Shown here: piece after piece, positions 49,397 through 58,053 of the stretch
Layout: each line of letters begins with the position of its first letter
Position numbering within the stretch: position 1 is the stretch's first letter
Assembly (NCBI GenBank): GCA_049840835.1
Contig: JASGJG010000001.1
Location: 248,001-312,000, forward strand
Direction: 5' to 3'
DNA length: 64,000 nt
Source: JANLTX01 sp049840835
Lineage (GTDB): Bacteria; Armatimonadota; Armatimonadia; Armatimonadales; Armatimonadaceae
The notes under the pieces: generated by a model
The model's database searches: none
Seen by the model: the letters and a program-made list of their open reading frames with translations, nothing else
Told to the model about the DNA's origin: nothing
Made by a program: the position numbers and the translations under genes

Positions 49397-50188
49397 GTGA
49401 GTATCAAGAATCGAGTTCGCGTAAGTATCGCTCTGGCACTGGCGACTGTAGGGATGACGACACTGGCAGCGGCGCAAGGGGGCAAGGCGAAGCCAAAGGC
49501 GCCCGCCAAGCCCGCCGCGCAAGCGCCCGCCCCGAAGCTAACCACCAAAGAGTTCCCGGATGGCACGGGCACGATCGGGATGCCAGCTGGCTGGAAAATC
49601 GACGGCTCTTACCGGGGCACAGTGTTTGTGGATGGCCCCGCCGGCCAGAAGGTCATCATGGGTATGGCGTTCGTGATAGGGCGGCCCGACCACCCCGCGA
49701 ACAACCAGGGGATTCCCTACAATGGTCCTATGGGTCAGGATGGTGACCTGGCAGGCGCGCTTCAGGCCGTGCTGGCGAAAAATGGCACCCGCCTGATCAG
49801 CCTGCGCAGCCGCCCGGCTCCCTCCCCCGCACCTGGTGTCCCGGCGGCGTATTTCCTTTATGAAATGGAGTCAAAAGGCAAGCGCGTCATATCACTGGGC
49901 TACTTCAGCGCTCTGATAGATGGAGGCGACCAGACTCTGCCTTACTGGCAACTCTACTCGTCGGCGGTCATGGCTCCGAAGGCGGACTTCATGAAAGAGC
50001 TTCCCACCATGATGGCTATGTGGAACTCTTATCGCCCCAGTGGCACCAAACCCCGCGAAGGGAGCGATGGGGCCATGATAGATGCAGCGGTGAAAGACGG
50101 TCTGGCTCGTCGCCGCCAGACCCTGAAAGAGCAGCAGGAAGCCTTTGACCGCATGAACGAGCGCTTCAAATCTGTCATTCAACAGTAA
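49397..50188 (+). CDS. Exported protein of unknown function
   Basis: 263 residues from a GTG at 49397 (AGGAAAGGA upstream; the ATG at 49343 gives no better signal). Signal peptide ..TVGMTTLAAAQ, an Ala/Pro/Lys-rich linker (KAKPKAPAKPAAQAPAP), then a globular region beginning FPDGTGTIGMPAGWKIDG and a C-terminal charged helix (RRRQTLKEQQEAFDRMNERF). The Trp/Gly pattern of the globular part resembles the many unnamed lipid- or wall-associated proteins with an MPAGW motif. No catalytic motif is seen. A hairpin terminator follows directly. Confidence 0.7.
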   Translation: MSIKNRVRVSIALALATVGMTTLAAAQGGKAKPKAPAKPAAQAPAPKLTTKEFPDGTGTIGMPAGWKIDGSYRGTVFVDGPAGQKVIMGMAFVIGRPDHPANNQGIPYNGPMGQDGDLAGALQAVLAKNGTRLISLRSRPAPSPAPGVPAAYFLYEMESKGKRVISLGYFSALIDGGDQTLPYWQLYSSAVMAPKADFMKELPTMMAMWNSYRPSGTKPREGSDGAMIDAAVKDGLARRRQTLKEQQEAFDRMNERFKSVIQQ

Positions 50189-50192
50189 GCCC

Positions 50193-50228
50193 AAGACTGC
50201 CCTTACTCTTGAGAGTAAGGGCAGTCTT
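50193..50228 (+). terminator. Hairpin terminator
   Basis: AAGACTGCCCTTACTC/GAGTAAGGGCAGTCTT, 16-bp perfect stem with a 4-nt loop. The T-tract is weak, so it may also act as an mRNA stabiliser. Confidence 0.7.
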
Positions 50229-50276
50229 ATGGGAACCTGACGAGGAATACAGAATAGTTCTAAAGGAGACCAACTC

Positions 50277-50747
50277 ATGAAAACGACCTTTAGAACCGAT
50301 AGCGACCACGATGACATCTATGCCGTGGTCGGCTCGAACGAGATTACCGATAAGATTCAGCAGGCCATTGCCAAGGATGGCTCTTGCGCCGTTGAGTCTT
50401 TCGGTAAGTTCGATCACCCGGACTATCCCAACAGCAGCGACTGGAATCTCTCTCTGTTCCAAGTGGGCGGTGAGCTAGTAGGTGCAACGAAAGATGCCGT
50501 GACCTGGAAGACCGACGATCCCAAAGCCTTCGCCGAGATGCTTGAGGTATACGGCGCGGAAGGCGAGTACACCTATCCCACCAGTCCCAATAGCGATATC
50601 GGCTACGTCCTTATGCGCCGGCTGGGTAAGAACGAGCAATGGCTCTCCTTCACACCCCAGGGGCGCACCGCCATAGAGCGCCCACTGGAGCATCTGGATG
50701 GTGATTGGCACGGCTCACGGGGGCGAATCTACACCGCACAGCCCTAG
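50277..50747 (+). CDS. Small cytosolic protein of unknown function
   Basis: 156 residues, no signal or membrane segment; acidic. It begins MKTTFRTDSDHDDIYAVV and contains CAVESFGKFDHPDYPN and AEMLEVYGAEGEYTYP. AAAGGAG 7 nt before the ATG is one of the clearer Shine-Dalgarno sites in the window. I do not recognise the family. It lies between a terminator and a convergent glycosidase gene 3 bp away, so it is monocistronic. Confidence 0.7.
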   Translation: MKTTFRTDSDHDDIYAVVGSNEITDKIQQAIAKDGSCAVESFGKFDHPDYPNSSDWNLSLFQVGGELVGATKDAVTWKTDDPKAFAEMLEVYGAEGEYTYPTSPNSDIGYVLMRRLGKNEQWLSFTPQGRTAIERPLEHLDGDWHGSRGRIYTAQP

Positions 50748-50750
50748 TTA

Positions 50751-52919
50751 CTAGAGTGCAGGCAACAGACCCTCCCAGCGAACAGCCCAGCCTTTCTCTG
50801 GTGAGGGAAAACCGGGGGCGTTCCCATTGGGAGCGCCCTTCCATCCGGCAGCCATAAGAGCCACCGCGAAGAGAAGGCCACCATTGCCGGGCAGGTAGAG
50901 CGGCAGAATAGATATCTGGTAGTTATGCCCATTCGCCAAATATCGATTCTTGGGTGAGTCCATAAGCAGCGCCTCGATTGCCTGATCAGGGCGACCCAGT
51001 CGGGCGGCGGCCATAGCCATCATGGGGTAGTCCCAGCCCCAGGTGTCGTCTTTCGGCCACTTGTTAATGACGAAGTCCAGCGTGTGGCCCATAGTGGCGT
51101 GGTTTACCAGAGGTGTCTCAGGGACCACGCCCAATGCTCCGACCATAGTAGGGTGCCCGCTCTGCCCGGCATCAAGCTCCTCAATCTCGCGGTATATACG
51201 CTCCTTCACCGGCAGCGGGGCCAGATTCTCCCGCACATGGTCCCACTCTTTCGAGCGGGGCATACCTAACCGCTCCCGCCACTGCTGCGCGATACCCAGC
51301 GCCCAGCACCAGTAGGCTAAATCGAACGCCGGGTTCTTCGACACTTTTCGATCCGGATAGTTGTTCTCATAAGGCGCCACTATCGGCGGCCCTAGCTCGT
51401 AGCAGTTTCGCTGTGAATTCCAGTGCGGAAACGTCGCTATGAACTCCGCGCTCTCCAGCACAATGTCTTTAAAGAACGTCAGTGTCTGCTTCGTGGGGCG
51501 CGCCTGGTAGAGCAGCTCCGCGAAGTGAATGGGATGCGGCTGCTGCCAGGTAAGAAACGGGTTGATACGGTTCGGGCTCTCCCGTCCCTCCGGCCCCACG
51601 CACTTGGGCCAGCGAGCCCCACGGCACCCGATACGCCGGGCAGTCTCCTGCGCAACGGGTAGGATTCGGCGGTAGTAGTCCATGCTGCGCATCAGCAGGT
51701 CTGTACGACCCCAGAGCGGGAAATGCGCCGCGTGCCACCAGTGCATCTCTAGGTGGAACTTGCCATGCCAGCTATTCTGCACCAGCCCTGTTTCTTGTGG
51801 CGGCAGAGAGCCTGCACTGTTAATAGCGGTCTGGTACTGCGAGAGGACTATGCGCCGCTCCAGTTCCTTCCAGCGCGAATCGGTGCTGTCGGATAGGTCG
51901 ATAGCGCCCCCCTTCGACCAGAAACCTGCCCAGTGTCGCGCTGCAGACCGACGTACTTGCTCAAACGAAGGCAGTTTGTCAGGTGTGCCTTTGCTGTTCT
52001 CCGGCGAGAAAGCAATCACAAACGTAAGGGTAGATTGCCCGGTCGCCTTCCATTGGCACTCATGCTTCCCCAGCGTTGTAAAGGCCGTATTCGAAGAAGC
52101 GACTGTCTGCGCCGTGTACTTTGTAGTGCCGTCTAGCTGGCGGGCAAAGGTAACCTCCGAACTCTCTTTCTCACCAATACTGCTCACCGTAGTATGTCGG
52201 TCCGGCTGACCCCAATCGGAGGCGGAGCGCCAGTCCGAGGAGGCATAGGGGAAGTGGAGCTTCACGCCAAGCTGGCCGCTTGCAACCAATGGCGAGGTGA
52301 TGCGCACGGCCAGCAGGTTGAGTTTTGGGTGCGCCACGGTCTCTACCGAAACCTGCTGCCCACCTACTCGGAACTGACTGGTAAGAAGCCCCGTCCACAG
52401 GTTCAGATCCTGGCGGGTATCGGTCAGGTCCTCTATCTTCAGTGCCTGCTCACCACTCTGCGGCAATATCAGGCTGATTCGGCCTAGATCAAAGCGGTGC
52501 GGGTTGCGGTTGAGCCATTGCGCCGCAGGTGAGTCGTCTCCGAAACCCCCACCTGCTTCATCGCCGCTTGGGTAGGGCACGGAGCGCCCATAACTATCGT
52601 AGTTGTTGAACGTATCGGAGAGTTTGTAGTTATGGCTATCTGGTGTCTCGTGCAATGACCACTGCGCCATGGTCTGCAGCAGCATGCCACCCTGGTGCGC
52701 CTCAGGGAACGTTTGCAGGCCGGTGATATCCGCTGTGAAGCCGAACTCGCCGTTGCCCACTGTGAGCGGGGTCAGCGGGTCGCGTTTGGTGAGGAGGATT
52801 CTATGGCGCCCTACCAGGGCTTTCCTGTCGATTTTCGACTCTCCATAGATGGGGTAGGCGGCTCCCCCGAGTGCTGCCGCGCCGAATAGCTTCACAAAGG
52901 TCTTCCGTTTCAATCGCAT
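50751..52919 (-). CDS. Exported six-hairpin glycosidase-like protein
   Basis: 722 residues. The N-terminus RLKRKTFVKLFGAAALGG resembles a Tat-like or plain signal. NGEFGFTADITGLQTFPE near the N-terminus, an N-terminal beta-sandwich, and the (alpha/alpha)6-type region with GKFHLEMHWWHAAHFPLWGR (near 390; candidate catalytic Glu) and DDTWGWDYPMMAMAAARLG (near 650) are characteristic of GH65/GH95-related six-hairpin enzymes. It probably releases sugars from plant or microbial glycans outside the cytoplasm; the exact GH family cannot be fixed without a search. TATAGT lies 20 nt before the ATG. Confidence 0.75.
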   Translation of the reverse strand: MRLKRKTFVKLFGAAALGGAAYPIYGESKIDRKALVGRHRILLTKRDPLTPLTVGNGEFGFTADITGLQTFPEAHQGGMLLQTMAQWSLHETPDSHNYKLSDTFNNYDSYGRSVPYPSGDEAGGGFGDDSPAAQWLNRNPHRFDLGRISLILPQSGEQALKIEDLTDTRQDLNLWTGLLTSQFRVGGQQVSVETVAHPKLNLLAVRITSPLVASGQLGVKLHFPYASSDWRSASDWGQPDRHTTVSSIGEKESSEVTFARQLDGTTKYTAQTVASSNTAFTTLGKHECQWKATGQSTLTFVIAFSPENSKGTPDKLPSFEQVRRSAARHWAGFWSKGGAIDLSDSTDSRWKELERRIVLSQYQTAINSAGSLPPQETGLVQNSWHGKFHLEMHWWHAAHFPLWGRTDLLMRSMDYYRRILPVAQETARRIGCRGARWPKCVGPEGRESPNRINPFLTWQQPHPIHFAELLYQARPTKQTLTFFKDIVLESAEFIATFPHWNSQRNCYELGPPIVAPYENNYPDRKVSKNPAFDLAYWCWALGIAQQWRERLGMPRSKEWDHVRENLAPLPVKERIYREIEELDAGQSGHPTMVGALGVVPETPLVNHATMGHTLDFVINKWPKDDTWGWDYPMMAMAAARLGRPDQAIEALLMDSPKNRYLANGHNYQISILPLYLPGNGGLLFAVALMAAGWKGAPNGNAPGFPSPEKGWAVRWEGLLPAL

Positions 52920-52976
52920 GGGCTCAATGCTGAGACTATACCCGCCGTGAGGACAACTGTGTTACAACGACCAACA

Positions 52977-53735
52977 ATGACCCCGGAGGAGAGCGAGCAA
53001 TGGCAGCAGGCAATAAACCCACTGGACTATCTGGACCATTACGCCACTTCCTGGACGGGGCTGCGTGAGTCTACAGAGCGCTTACTCGGCCTGGGCGTAC
53101 CTAACTGGGCCGCGGAGAGTCGAAAGTTCTGCATGACCCAGGGCATGTACGCCAAGGAAATCTGGATTTCTGAATTCGCCTTTCGCTCAGAAGTGGCTCT
53201 GGTGGGTTTGCAGGTTCTCTATCCTGATTCAGGGGAGCGCCATCAGGTGCATGGCCGTGTGCTTCTGCGCTTCTTACAGGAAGCCTTTACGCCATTTGCC
53301 GCATGGACTTTAGATGGTGGCAGACGGCGACGGCATACCTTTGGCGCATTAGTAACCCTGGTTGAGATATGTGGCTGCGCAGAGATGCCGGATCCCGCAG
53401 AGTGGCAGAAACTGGATGACGAGATGCCCTTTGAGGTCGGAGGCATTAAGTTGGCACCTGTACAACGCAGAGAGACTTCGGGATGCCTTCTTACCTGTTC
53501 CCTATGCGTCATGTTCGCACGAAAGTATCTCTTTGAAGGAAAGGACATCCAGAGCGTGCCTCTCGAATACGACCCGGCGCATCGGATAATTGACGTCTAT
53601 TCCGACAGAAAGCCTGGCATTCAGGTATGCCAGAGTCAGGGGATACCCAACGTTACAGAGTTCGTAGCCAATGCCTTCCTCACTGCCCTAGAAAGCGAGT
53701 GCCCGGCACCCAAGTGGCTTCAATCTCCCTCTTGA
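52977..53735 (+). CDS. Unknown cytosolic protein
   Basis: 252 residues from the ATG at 52977; a GTG at 52947 would add ten residues, but the promoter-like TACAAC lies between. Mixed alpha/beta with several cysteines (CGCAEM, CLLTCSLCVMFARKYLF) and no signal peptide. A C-x4-C-x2-C grouping near 190 might bind metal, but the spacing fits no family I know. Divergent from the glycosidase gene. No operon partner. Confidence 0.6.
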   Translation: MTPEESEQWQQAINPLDYLDHYATSWTGLRESTERLLGLGVPNWAAESRKFCMTQGMYAKEIWISEFAFRSEVALVGLQVLYPDSGERHQVHGRVLLRFLQEAFTPFAAWTLDGGRRRRHTFGALVTLVEICGCAEMPDPAEWQKLDDEMPFEVGGIKLAPVQRRETSGCLLTCSLCVMFARKYLFEGKDIQSVPLEYDPAHRIIDVYSDRKPGIQVCQSQGIPNVTEFVANAFLTALESECPAPKWLQSPS

Positions 53736-53808
53736 CTATCCTGGCACAAAGCTTTTCCTGATGTCTATAAGGCGTTAAACTTGGGTTAGGAATAATGAGG
53801 ATGCTTTC

Positions 53809-54486
53809 TTGATAACTCCGAAACTGGAGCTTGAGACCGGGTTTGTTTTAGATGCGCAGGGACGCATTGTGTCTACGCGGGAGCCTTACGCCAATCATGG
53901 CCCGTTGTTGTGTGTTATCCGAAGCGCTACTGACTATGCCTGGGCGGTGCGGGATGATGTGCCCGATGAACTGGCCGAACAGATTAGGGCTCTTATACAG
54001 GAGGAGCCACTGACAGGGGATTTCCAGGCGGCTCCAAAGCACGCGGTCCGATATTTGGACCTGCTTGGAGGGCAGGTCAGCTACGATGGACTGGCGTTTA
54101 CCTTCCCAGAAATACTGCCATTGGCTACGGATGTTGTTCTGGTAGAAGACGAGCACTGGCTGGAACGTCATTTTCAGGGCTGGGAGCCGGGTGAGATAGC
54201 CGCAGGTCGTGCACCGATGCTGGCTGTGGTGGAGGATGGCTATCCGGTGAGTGTGTGCTTCTGTGCTCGGAGATCCGACACAGCCGCTGCTGCAGGTCTG
54301 GAGACTTCTGCCGCCTTTCGCGGTCGTGGATTCGGCTCACGGGTGACCGCTGCGTGGGCTACCGCGGTTCGTACAACGGGCAGGATTCCCCTTTACAGCG
54401 CGGCCCGCACTAACGCAGCTTCTCTGGCTGTCACACGAAAGCTGGGGTTGACGGCGCACGCTAGCTTTTGGAGCGTGTCTGGGTAG
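53809..54486 (+). CDS. GNAT-family acetyltransferase (FR47-like)
   Basis: About 225 residues from a TTG at 53809; no better start is in frame, so the N-terminus is uncertain. The C-terminal half (about 110-222) has the GNAT acetyl-CoA loop ETSAAFRGRGFGSRVTAAWA followed by PLYSAARTNAASLAVTRKLGLT, the FR47-like pattern. The N-terminal half (about 1-110) may be a degenerate second GNAT unit. Substrate unknown. The GC content matches the neighbours. Confidence 0.8.
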   Translation: MITPKLELETGFVLDAQGRIVSTREPYANHGPLLCVIRSATDYAWAVRDDVPDELAEQIRALIQEEPLTGDFQAAPKHAVRYLDLLGGQVSYDGLAFTFPEILPLATDVVLVEDEHWLERHFQGWEPGEIAAGRAPMLAVVEDGYPVSVCFCARRSDTAAAAGLETSAAFRGRGFGSRVTAAWATAVRTTGRIPLYSAARTNAASLAVTRKLGLTAHASFWSVSG

Positions 54487-54533
54487 CTCTCGGCGCCCTA
54501 CGATGAGATGTCGCTTGATACAATAGGGCCGCG

Positions 54534-55019
54534 ATGAAAGCGATACTGATTTTAAGCGCCCTGATAGTACTGGCAGGCTGTACTCAAAACCCTCCCCCTA
54601 TTGCCCAGGAAGCTAAGAAAGCTACGGCGGAGCCAGTCTCAGTATCTACCCCTGTTGTCAAGAAACCTAAGGAAGCTACTCCCCCCCCAATCGTAGGGAC
54701 TACCCCTGCGCCGAAACCAGGCACCCCTGCTTCCTATGTGGGAACCTGGGAGTGCGCACAAATAAATGAAGACGGTTCGCATGAGTTACGAACTTTCGAG
54801 GCGGATGGTACAGGTGTAGGACAGGTACTCAAGGCAAATGGAAATATAGAAGGACACGATGCGTTTCATTGGAGCTCGGATAAAAAGGGCATGGATCTAA
54901 CCTCCGACGACCTGCCAGCTCTGGGTAAAGTCCATATTTCCGCCGTTATGGCCCCTGACCTCTCTCATTGGACAGCCAATATGGCAGGCAAACCCGTGCA
55001 GTGGAATCGCGTGAAGTAA
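54534..55019 (+). CDS. Predicted lipoprotein with Pro/Lys-rich linker
   Basis: 161 residues. Lipobox LAGC at residue 16 (IVLAGCTQNPP), a low-complexity Pro/Lys/Thr linker to about 60, then a small beta-rich domain (YVGTWECAQINEDGSHELR, LKANGNIEGHDAFHW) resembling lipocalin-like copper-resistance or NlpE-type modules only in general shape. TACAAT lies 9 nt before the ATG. It converges with the next gene, 20 bp apart. Confidence 0.75.
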   Translation: MKAILILSALIVLAGCTQNPPPIAQEAKKATAEPVSVSTPVVKKPKEATPPPIVGTTPAPKPGTPASYVGTWECAQINEDGSHELRTFEADGTGVGQVLKANGNIEGHDAFHWSSDKKGMDLTSDDLPALGKVHISAVMAPDLSHWTANMAGKPVQWNRVK

Positions 55020-55038
55020 GTGCGCTGTACTCTTTATA

Positions 55039-55500
55039 CTATCGTCGGGCGAAGTCTCTCAGGTGCAGATAGTAGAAGTTGGCGGAGGGCATCCACTGGA
55101 GCTTGCCATCGAACATGGCGTAGTTTGGGAAGCCTATCTCGAAGCTGAGGTGTTTGACCTCGGTGGGAGTGGCCGTAAAGCGAAAGCGAATTTTATTATC
55201 GCCCAGGCTTTCTTTCTTTACATTGCGAACCCCGGTGAAACCGAAGCTATTCGGAGTTTGCTCCACGCGGACTAGCTCGCCGCCCATAGGTTTGGCGAAC
55301 CGAAGAGGGTCAAAGGAGTCTTTGCGCGTGACCGTGATTTCGAACCGGGTGTCTTTTCCCTGAGGCGCGGTAGTGATAGTAAAACCCACCAGGTGCGTGC
55401 CAATGTTCTTCGGAGTGACCGGGGTCGAGACCGAGGCAGCAAGGGCAGGCAGGGCGAAAGCAGCGGCAATAACAAGGCCGGTCAGAATCCTACGGGTCAT
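55039..55500 (-). CDS. Exported small beta-rich protein
   Basis: 153 residues from the ATG at 55500 (AGGAG 8 nt upstream; the ORF start at 55518 lacks one). Signal peptide ..AFALPALAAS, then an immunoglobulin-like all-beta domain (FTITTAPQGKDTRFEITVTRK, KIRFRFTATPTEVKHLSFEI) ending YYLHLRDFARR. No named family recognised. It lies 50 bp downstream of the serine hydrolase on the same strand, possibly co-transcribed. Confidence 0.7.
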   Translation of the reverse strand: MTRRILTGLVIAAAFALPALAASVSTPVTPKNIGTHLVGFTITTAPQGKDTRFEITVTRKDSFDPLRFAKPMGGELVRVEQTPNSFGFTGVRNVKKESLGDNKIRFRFTATPTEVKHLSFEIGFPNYAMFDGKLQWMPSANFYYLHLRDFARR

Positions 55501-55550
55501 GGGAAACTCTCCTGGCACACTTAGATGCCGCGTGGGCTAGTTTTATTCAA

Positions 55551-56726
55551 TCAGGATAGCACTACCAGAGCTTGCATCACGGCGGTTTCGAAATCGCGCA
55601 AGATTCCCTCAACCATAGAGGTCAGGGGAGATTGCTGGAGGAGGATGCTGACTAGCTGCTCTTTCGGGTCTACCCAGGCATAGGTGCCGAATGCGCCGTA
55701 CCAGGTGTGGCTGCCCACGGAGCGAAACGTATCGGCCCGCGCGGAGTCTAGCACCACTTCCACACCCAGCCCGAAACCGAGACCCTCGCGGTAGAGCGCT
55801 CCGACATGGTTAGCCGAGAGTAGCTCTACCGTGCGTGGACTTAGCAAGCGTGTGCCCTCTAGCTCGCCGCCATTTGCCAGTAGCTGCAAGAACCGGAAGA
55901 AGTCTGGGGCGGTGGAGATAAGCCCGCCCGCGCCAGAGTAGTAGCCCTTTGGGAAGCGCAGGCCAGATTCTATCTTTTGCATCTTCTTGCCGGCTTTATC
56001 GCTTTGCCGATAGACAGAGGCTATATCGTCCCCATCGTCTTCTGGCTGATGGACAAAGGTGGTGTCGGACATACCCAGGGGCGCGAAGATTCGCTCGTGC
56101 AGAAAGGCATCGAAAGACTGCCCAGAAGCGATTTCGATGATGTGGGCCAGTACATCAAAGCCTGCTATTCCGCTGTAGCGCCACTGCGAGCCGGGCGGGA
56201 AGTCCAGCGGGACTTTGGCCAGACGCTTCGCGTAGGTAGCAAGGGTGTCTTGGCCATGCGGCTCCAGGTTCTCAGGGGGTACTTGCTTCGCACCGAGGCC
56301 ATCGCTGGCCAGACCCCCTGTATGCGTGAGCAGGTCGTGTACGGTAATAGGTCGCTCGGCGGGTACGAGCTCTATACTGCCGTGGCGCTCTACGGCTACC
56401 TTGCTTTCCGCGAACTCGGGGAGGAACCTGGCAACCGGGTCGGAGAGGCGAACCAGGCCTTCTTCTACCAGCAATAGCACAGCTGCGGCGGTAATGGGCT
56501 TGCTAGAGGAGGCCAGACGGAAGCGCGTGTTTATCGTCATAGGCTGCTTCGTCTCGGCATCCTGGAAGCCGTTTGCGGCGAAGTGGACTGGCTGGCCTTG
56601 GCGTGCTACCAGAGTCACGCTCCCCATGAGCCGATGCTCCCGAATATGGCGGAGCAGCATCTCATCTATGCGCTTCAGTCGTTCGGCAGAAAAGCCAACT
56701 TTCTCCGGATTTTCAGCAAGTGTCAT
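55551..56726 (-). CDS. Serine beta-lactamase-like hydrolase (class C/esterase fold)
   Basis: 391 residues, no signal peptide. SxxK motif in FRLASSSKPITAAAVL (near 75), YSG in QWRYSGIAGFDVLAHI (near 185) and a C-terminal HTWYGAFG in place of KTG are as in beta-lactamase-family esterases and class C-like hydrolases. Cytosolic forms are usually esterases or peptidases rather than true beta-lactamases. No link to the blaI/blaR1-like genes elsewhere in the window is evident. Confidence 0.9.
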   Translation of the reverse strand: MTLAENPEKVGFSAERLKRIDEMLLRHIREHRLMGSVTLVARQGQPVHFAANGFQDAETKQPMTINTRFRLASSSKPITAAAVLLLVEEGLVRLSDPVARFLPEFAESKVAVERHGSIELVPAERPITVHDLLTHTGGLASDGLGAKQVPPENLEPHGQDTLATYAKRLAKVPLDFPPGSQWRYSGIAGFDVLAHIIEIASGQSFDAFLHERIFAPLGMSDTTFVHQPEDDGDDIASVYRQSDKAGKKMQKIESGLRFPKGYYSGAGGLISTAPDFFRFLQLLANGGELEGTRLLSPRTVELLSANHVGALYREGLGFGLGVEVVLDSARADTFRSVGSHTWYGAFGTYAWVDPKEQLVSILLQQSPLTSMVEGILRDFETAVMQALVVLS

Positions 56727-56836
56727 AAGGCAGGGGGCTCCTCTCTGACTGTAGACCCATGCCCACTAGCAGGTTCCTGCTGCCTGCAGTGATTCTTTGG
56801 AAACCACCCGGTAGAGGCGCTCGTACGAATAGCATC

Positions 56837-57055
56837 ATGAGAACGAACGATAAAAGCACAGGTACCAGAAGTTGGTTCAATATCGGTACTTTCATCGCCA
56901 TGATTCTGGGCGCTCTGATAGGTGGCTTCGTAGGCTCGATGTCGGGTTCCTGGTGGGGGAACGCGGGTATGGTTATAGGGGTTGCGCTCGCTGGAGTCGC
57001 AGGTTGGGTCCTGGCCGTTCAGGACAACTATAATAATAAGATAAGTAATAGATAA
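56837..57055 (+). CDS. Small two-span glycine-zipper membrane protein
   Basis: 72 residues from the ATG at 56837; an upstream frame to 56759 is antisense to the hydrolase promoter. Two hydrophobic helices (FIAMILGALIGGFVGSMSG and AGMVIGVALAGVAGWVLAV) with GxxxG spacing, short hydrophilic ends. Similar tiny proteins are common near stress genes. Followed by an AT-rich stretch (57056-57171). Confidence 0.65.
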   Translation: MRTNDKSTGTRSWFNIGTFIAMILGALIGGFVGSMSGSWWGNAGMVIGVALAGVAGWVLAVQDNYNNKISNR

Positions 57056-57171
57056 ATTGAATTTATTTCTTTGATTTTACGAAACCTGGCTATACATAAC
57101 CTCGTATAAGTGTCACATAAATTGAGATCACACGAAAGCAATCAAAATATCTAAGGAAGCAGGTGAGAGAA

Positions 57172-57681
57172 ATGGAAGACAACAACATCAACTACAGAGA
57201 CGACAAGCTTGAGCCTGCCAATGAAACGGGAGACCGGCAGCACGTGAACCCGGATGGGGAAACGGATGCTCTGAAGGGAGCCCGCATGGCGGGTATCGGC
57301 AGCACGATAGCGGGCGGTGTGGCGGGCTCGGTCCTCGGGCCTGCGGGAACACTGGCGGGCGCAGTCATCGGTGCGGTTGCCGGAACTCTGGCGGGTGGGG
57401 TAGCTGTAGGCGCGATAGATAAGATCGATGGCGACAGCTATACCGATCATCCTCACGATGCTATCAATACCCATCTTCCCAACCCGGAGACGGGTGGGTA
57501 CGCGTTTGAGCGTCCGCTGACCGCTATCGATACAGAAGATCCGACCGAGTACAAGGACTACGATCTGCCGGATCAGCCGGAGCACCAGCGGGAAATGCAG
57601 CCACTCACCCCGTACTACAATGTGTATAGCGAGCCACAGGGCAACAATAATGAGGATAAGAGCGATACGCGCAAGTCATAA
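57172..57681 (+). CDS. Glycine-zipper protein with acidic flanks
   Basis: 169 residues from the ATG at 57172; a GTG at 57163 is also possible. AGGTGAG precedes the ATG. The N-terminus is acidic and Asn-rich. Residues about 35-85 are a long Gly/Ala zipper (GIGSTIAGGVAGSVLGPAG, AVIGAVAGTLAGGVAVG) typical of membrane-inserting or desiccation-related proteins. The C-terminus is Tyr/Asp/Pro-rich (EYKDYDLPDQPEHQREM). No catalytic motif. Likely stress-related by similarity to general-stress glycine-zipper proteins; this is inference. Confidence 0.7.
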   Translation: MEDNNINYRDDKLEPANETGDRQHVNPDGETDALKGARMAGIGSTIAGGVAGSVLGPAGTLAGAVIGAVAGTLAGGVAVGAIDKIDGDSYTDHPHDAINTHLPNPETGGYAFERPLTAIDTEDPTEYKDYDLPDQPEHQREMQPLTPYYNVYSEPQGNNNEDKSDTRKS

Positions 57682-57695
57682 GAATAAGAACCCCT

Positions 57696-57878
57696 TTATC
57701 TTCGCCGGATAGCAGAGTTCGCGCGCTTTACTTTCCAATAGAGCGCCAGCACAAACAACACACATAGGGCACTGAGCGAGAGCCACAGCTGAAACGGCAT
57801 CAGACTCATTCCCTCCTCCATAGAGGCGCTAAGCCTTGGGGCGGGAACGTTTTGATTCGGCATCGGCGTTGACTCCAT
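57696..57878 (-). CDS. Small single-span membrane protein
   Basis: 60 residues: a short hydrophilic N-terminus, one strong membrane helix (LWLSLSALCVLFVLALYW) and a basic KVKRANSAIRRR tail (N-out, C-in by the positive-inside rule). Composition supports a real gene, but there is no clear Shine-Dalgarno. The 175 bp to the next gene (57879-58053) are AT-rich with no visible ORF or hairpin. Confidence 0.55.
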   Translation of the reverse strand: MESTPMPNQNVPAPRLSASMEEGMSLMPFQLWLSLSALCVLFVLALYWKVKRANSAIRRR

Positions 57879-58053
57879 AGTCTTATGTTTGGAATCGCTA
57901 TTGCCTACTGCAGATTACATGTAACTGCTTTTGCAAAAAGGTCTATTATGAGATATTATGCAGTGGTTTTATATTTCATTTTCCTAAAGAAATTAGCCGA
58001 ATATTGAAGGATTTGTAGTCTGTAGTTGCGAATAAGGCTGGAAATCGGTGCTG

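Noticed and set aside
55551..56726. Beta-lactamase controlled by the BlaI-like repressor
   Set aside because: No signal peptide, the KTG motif is replaced, 34 kb from blaI, and no palindromic operator near its start.
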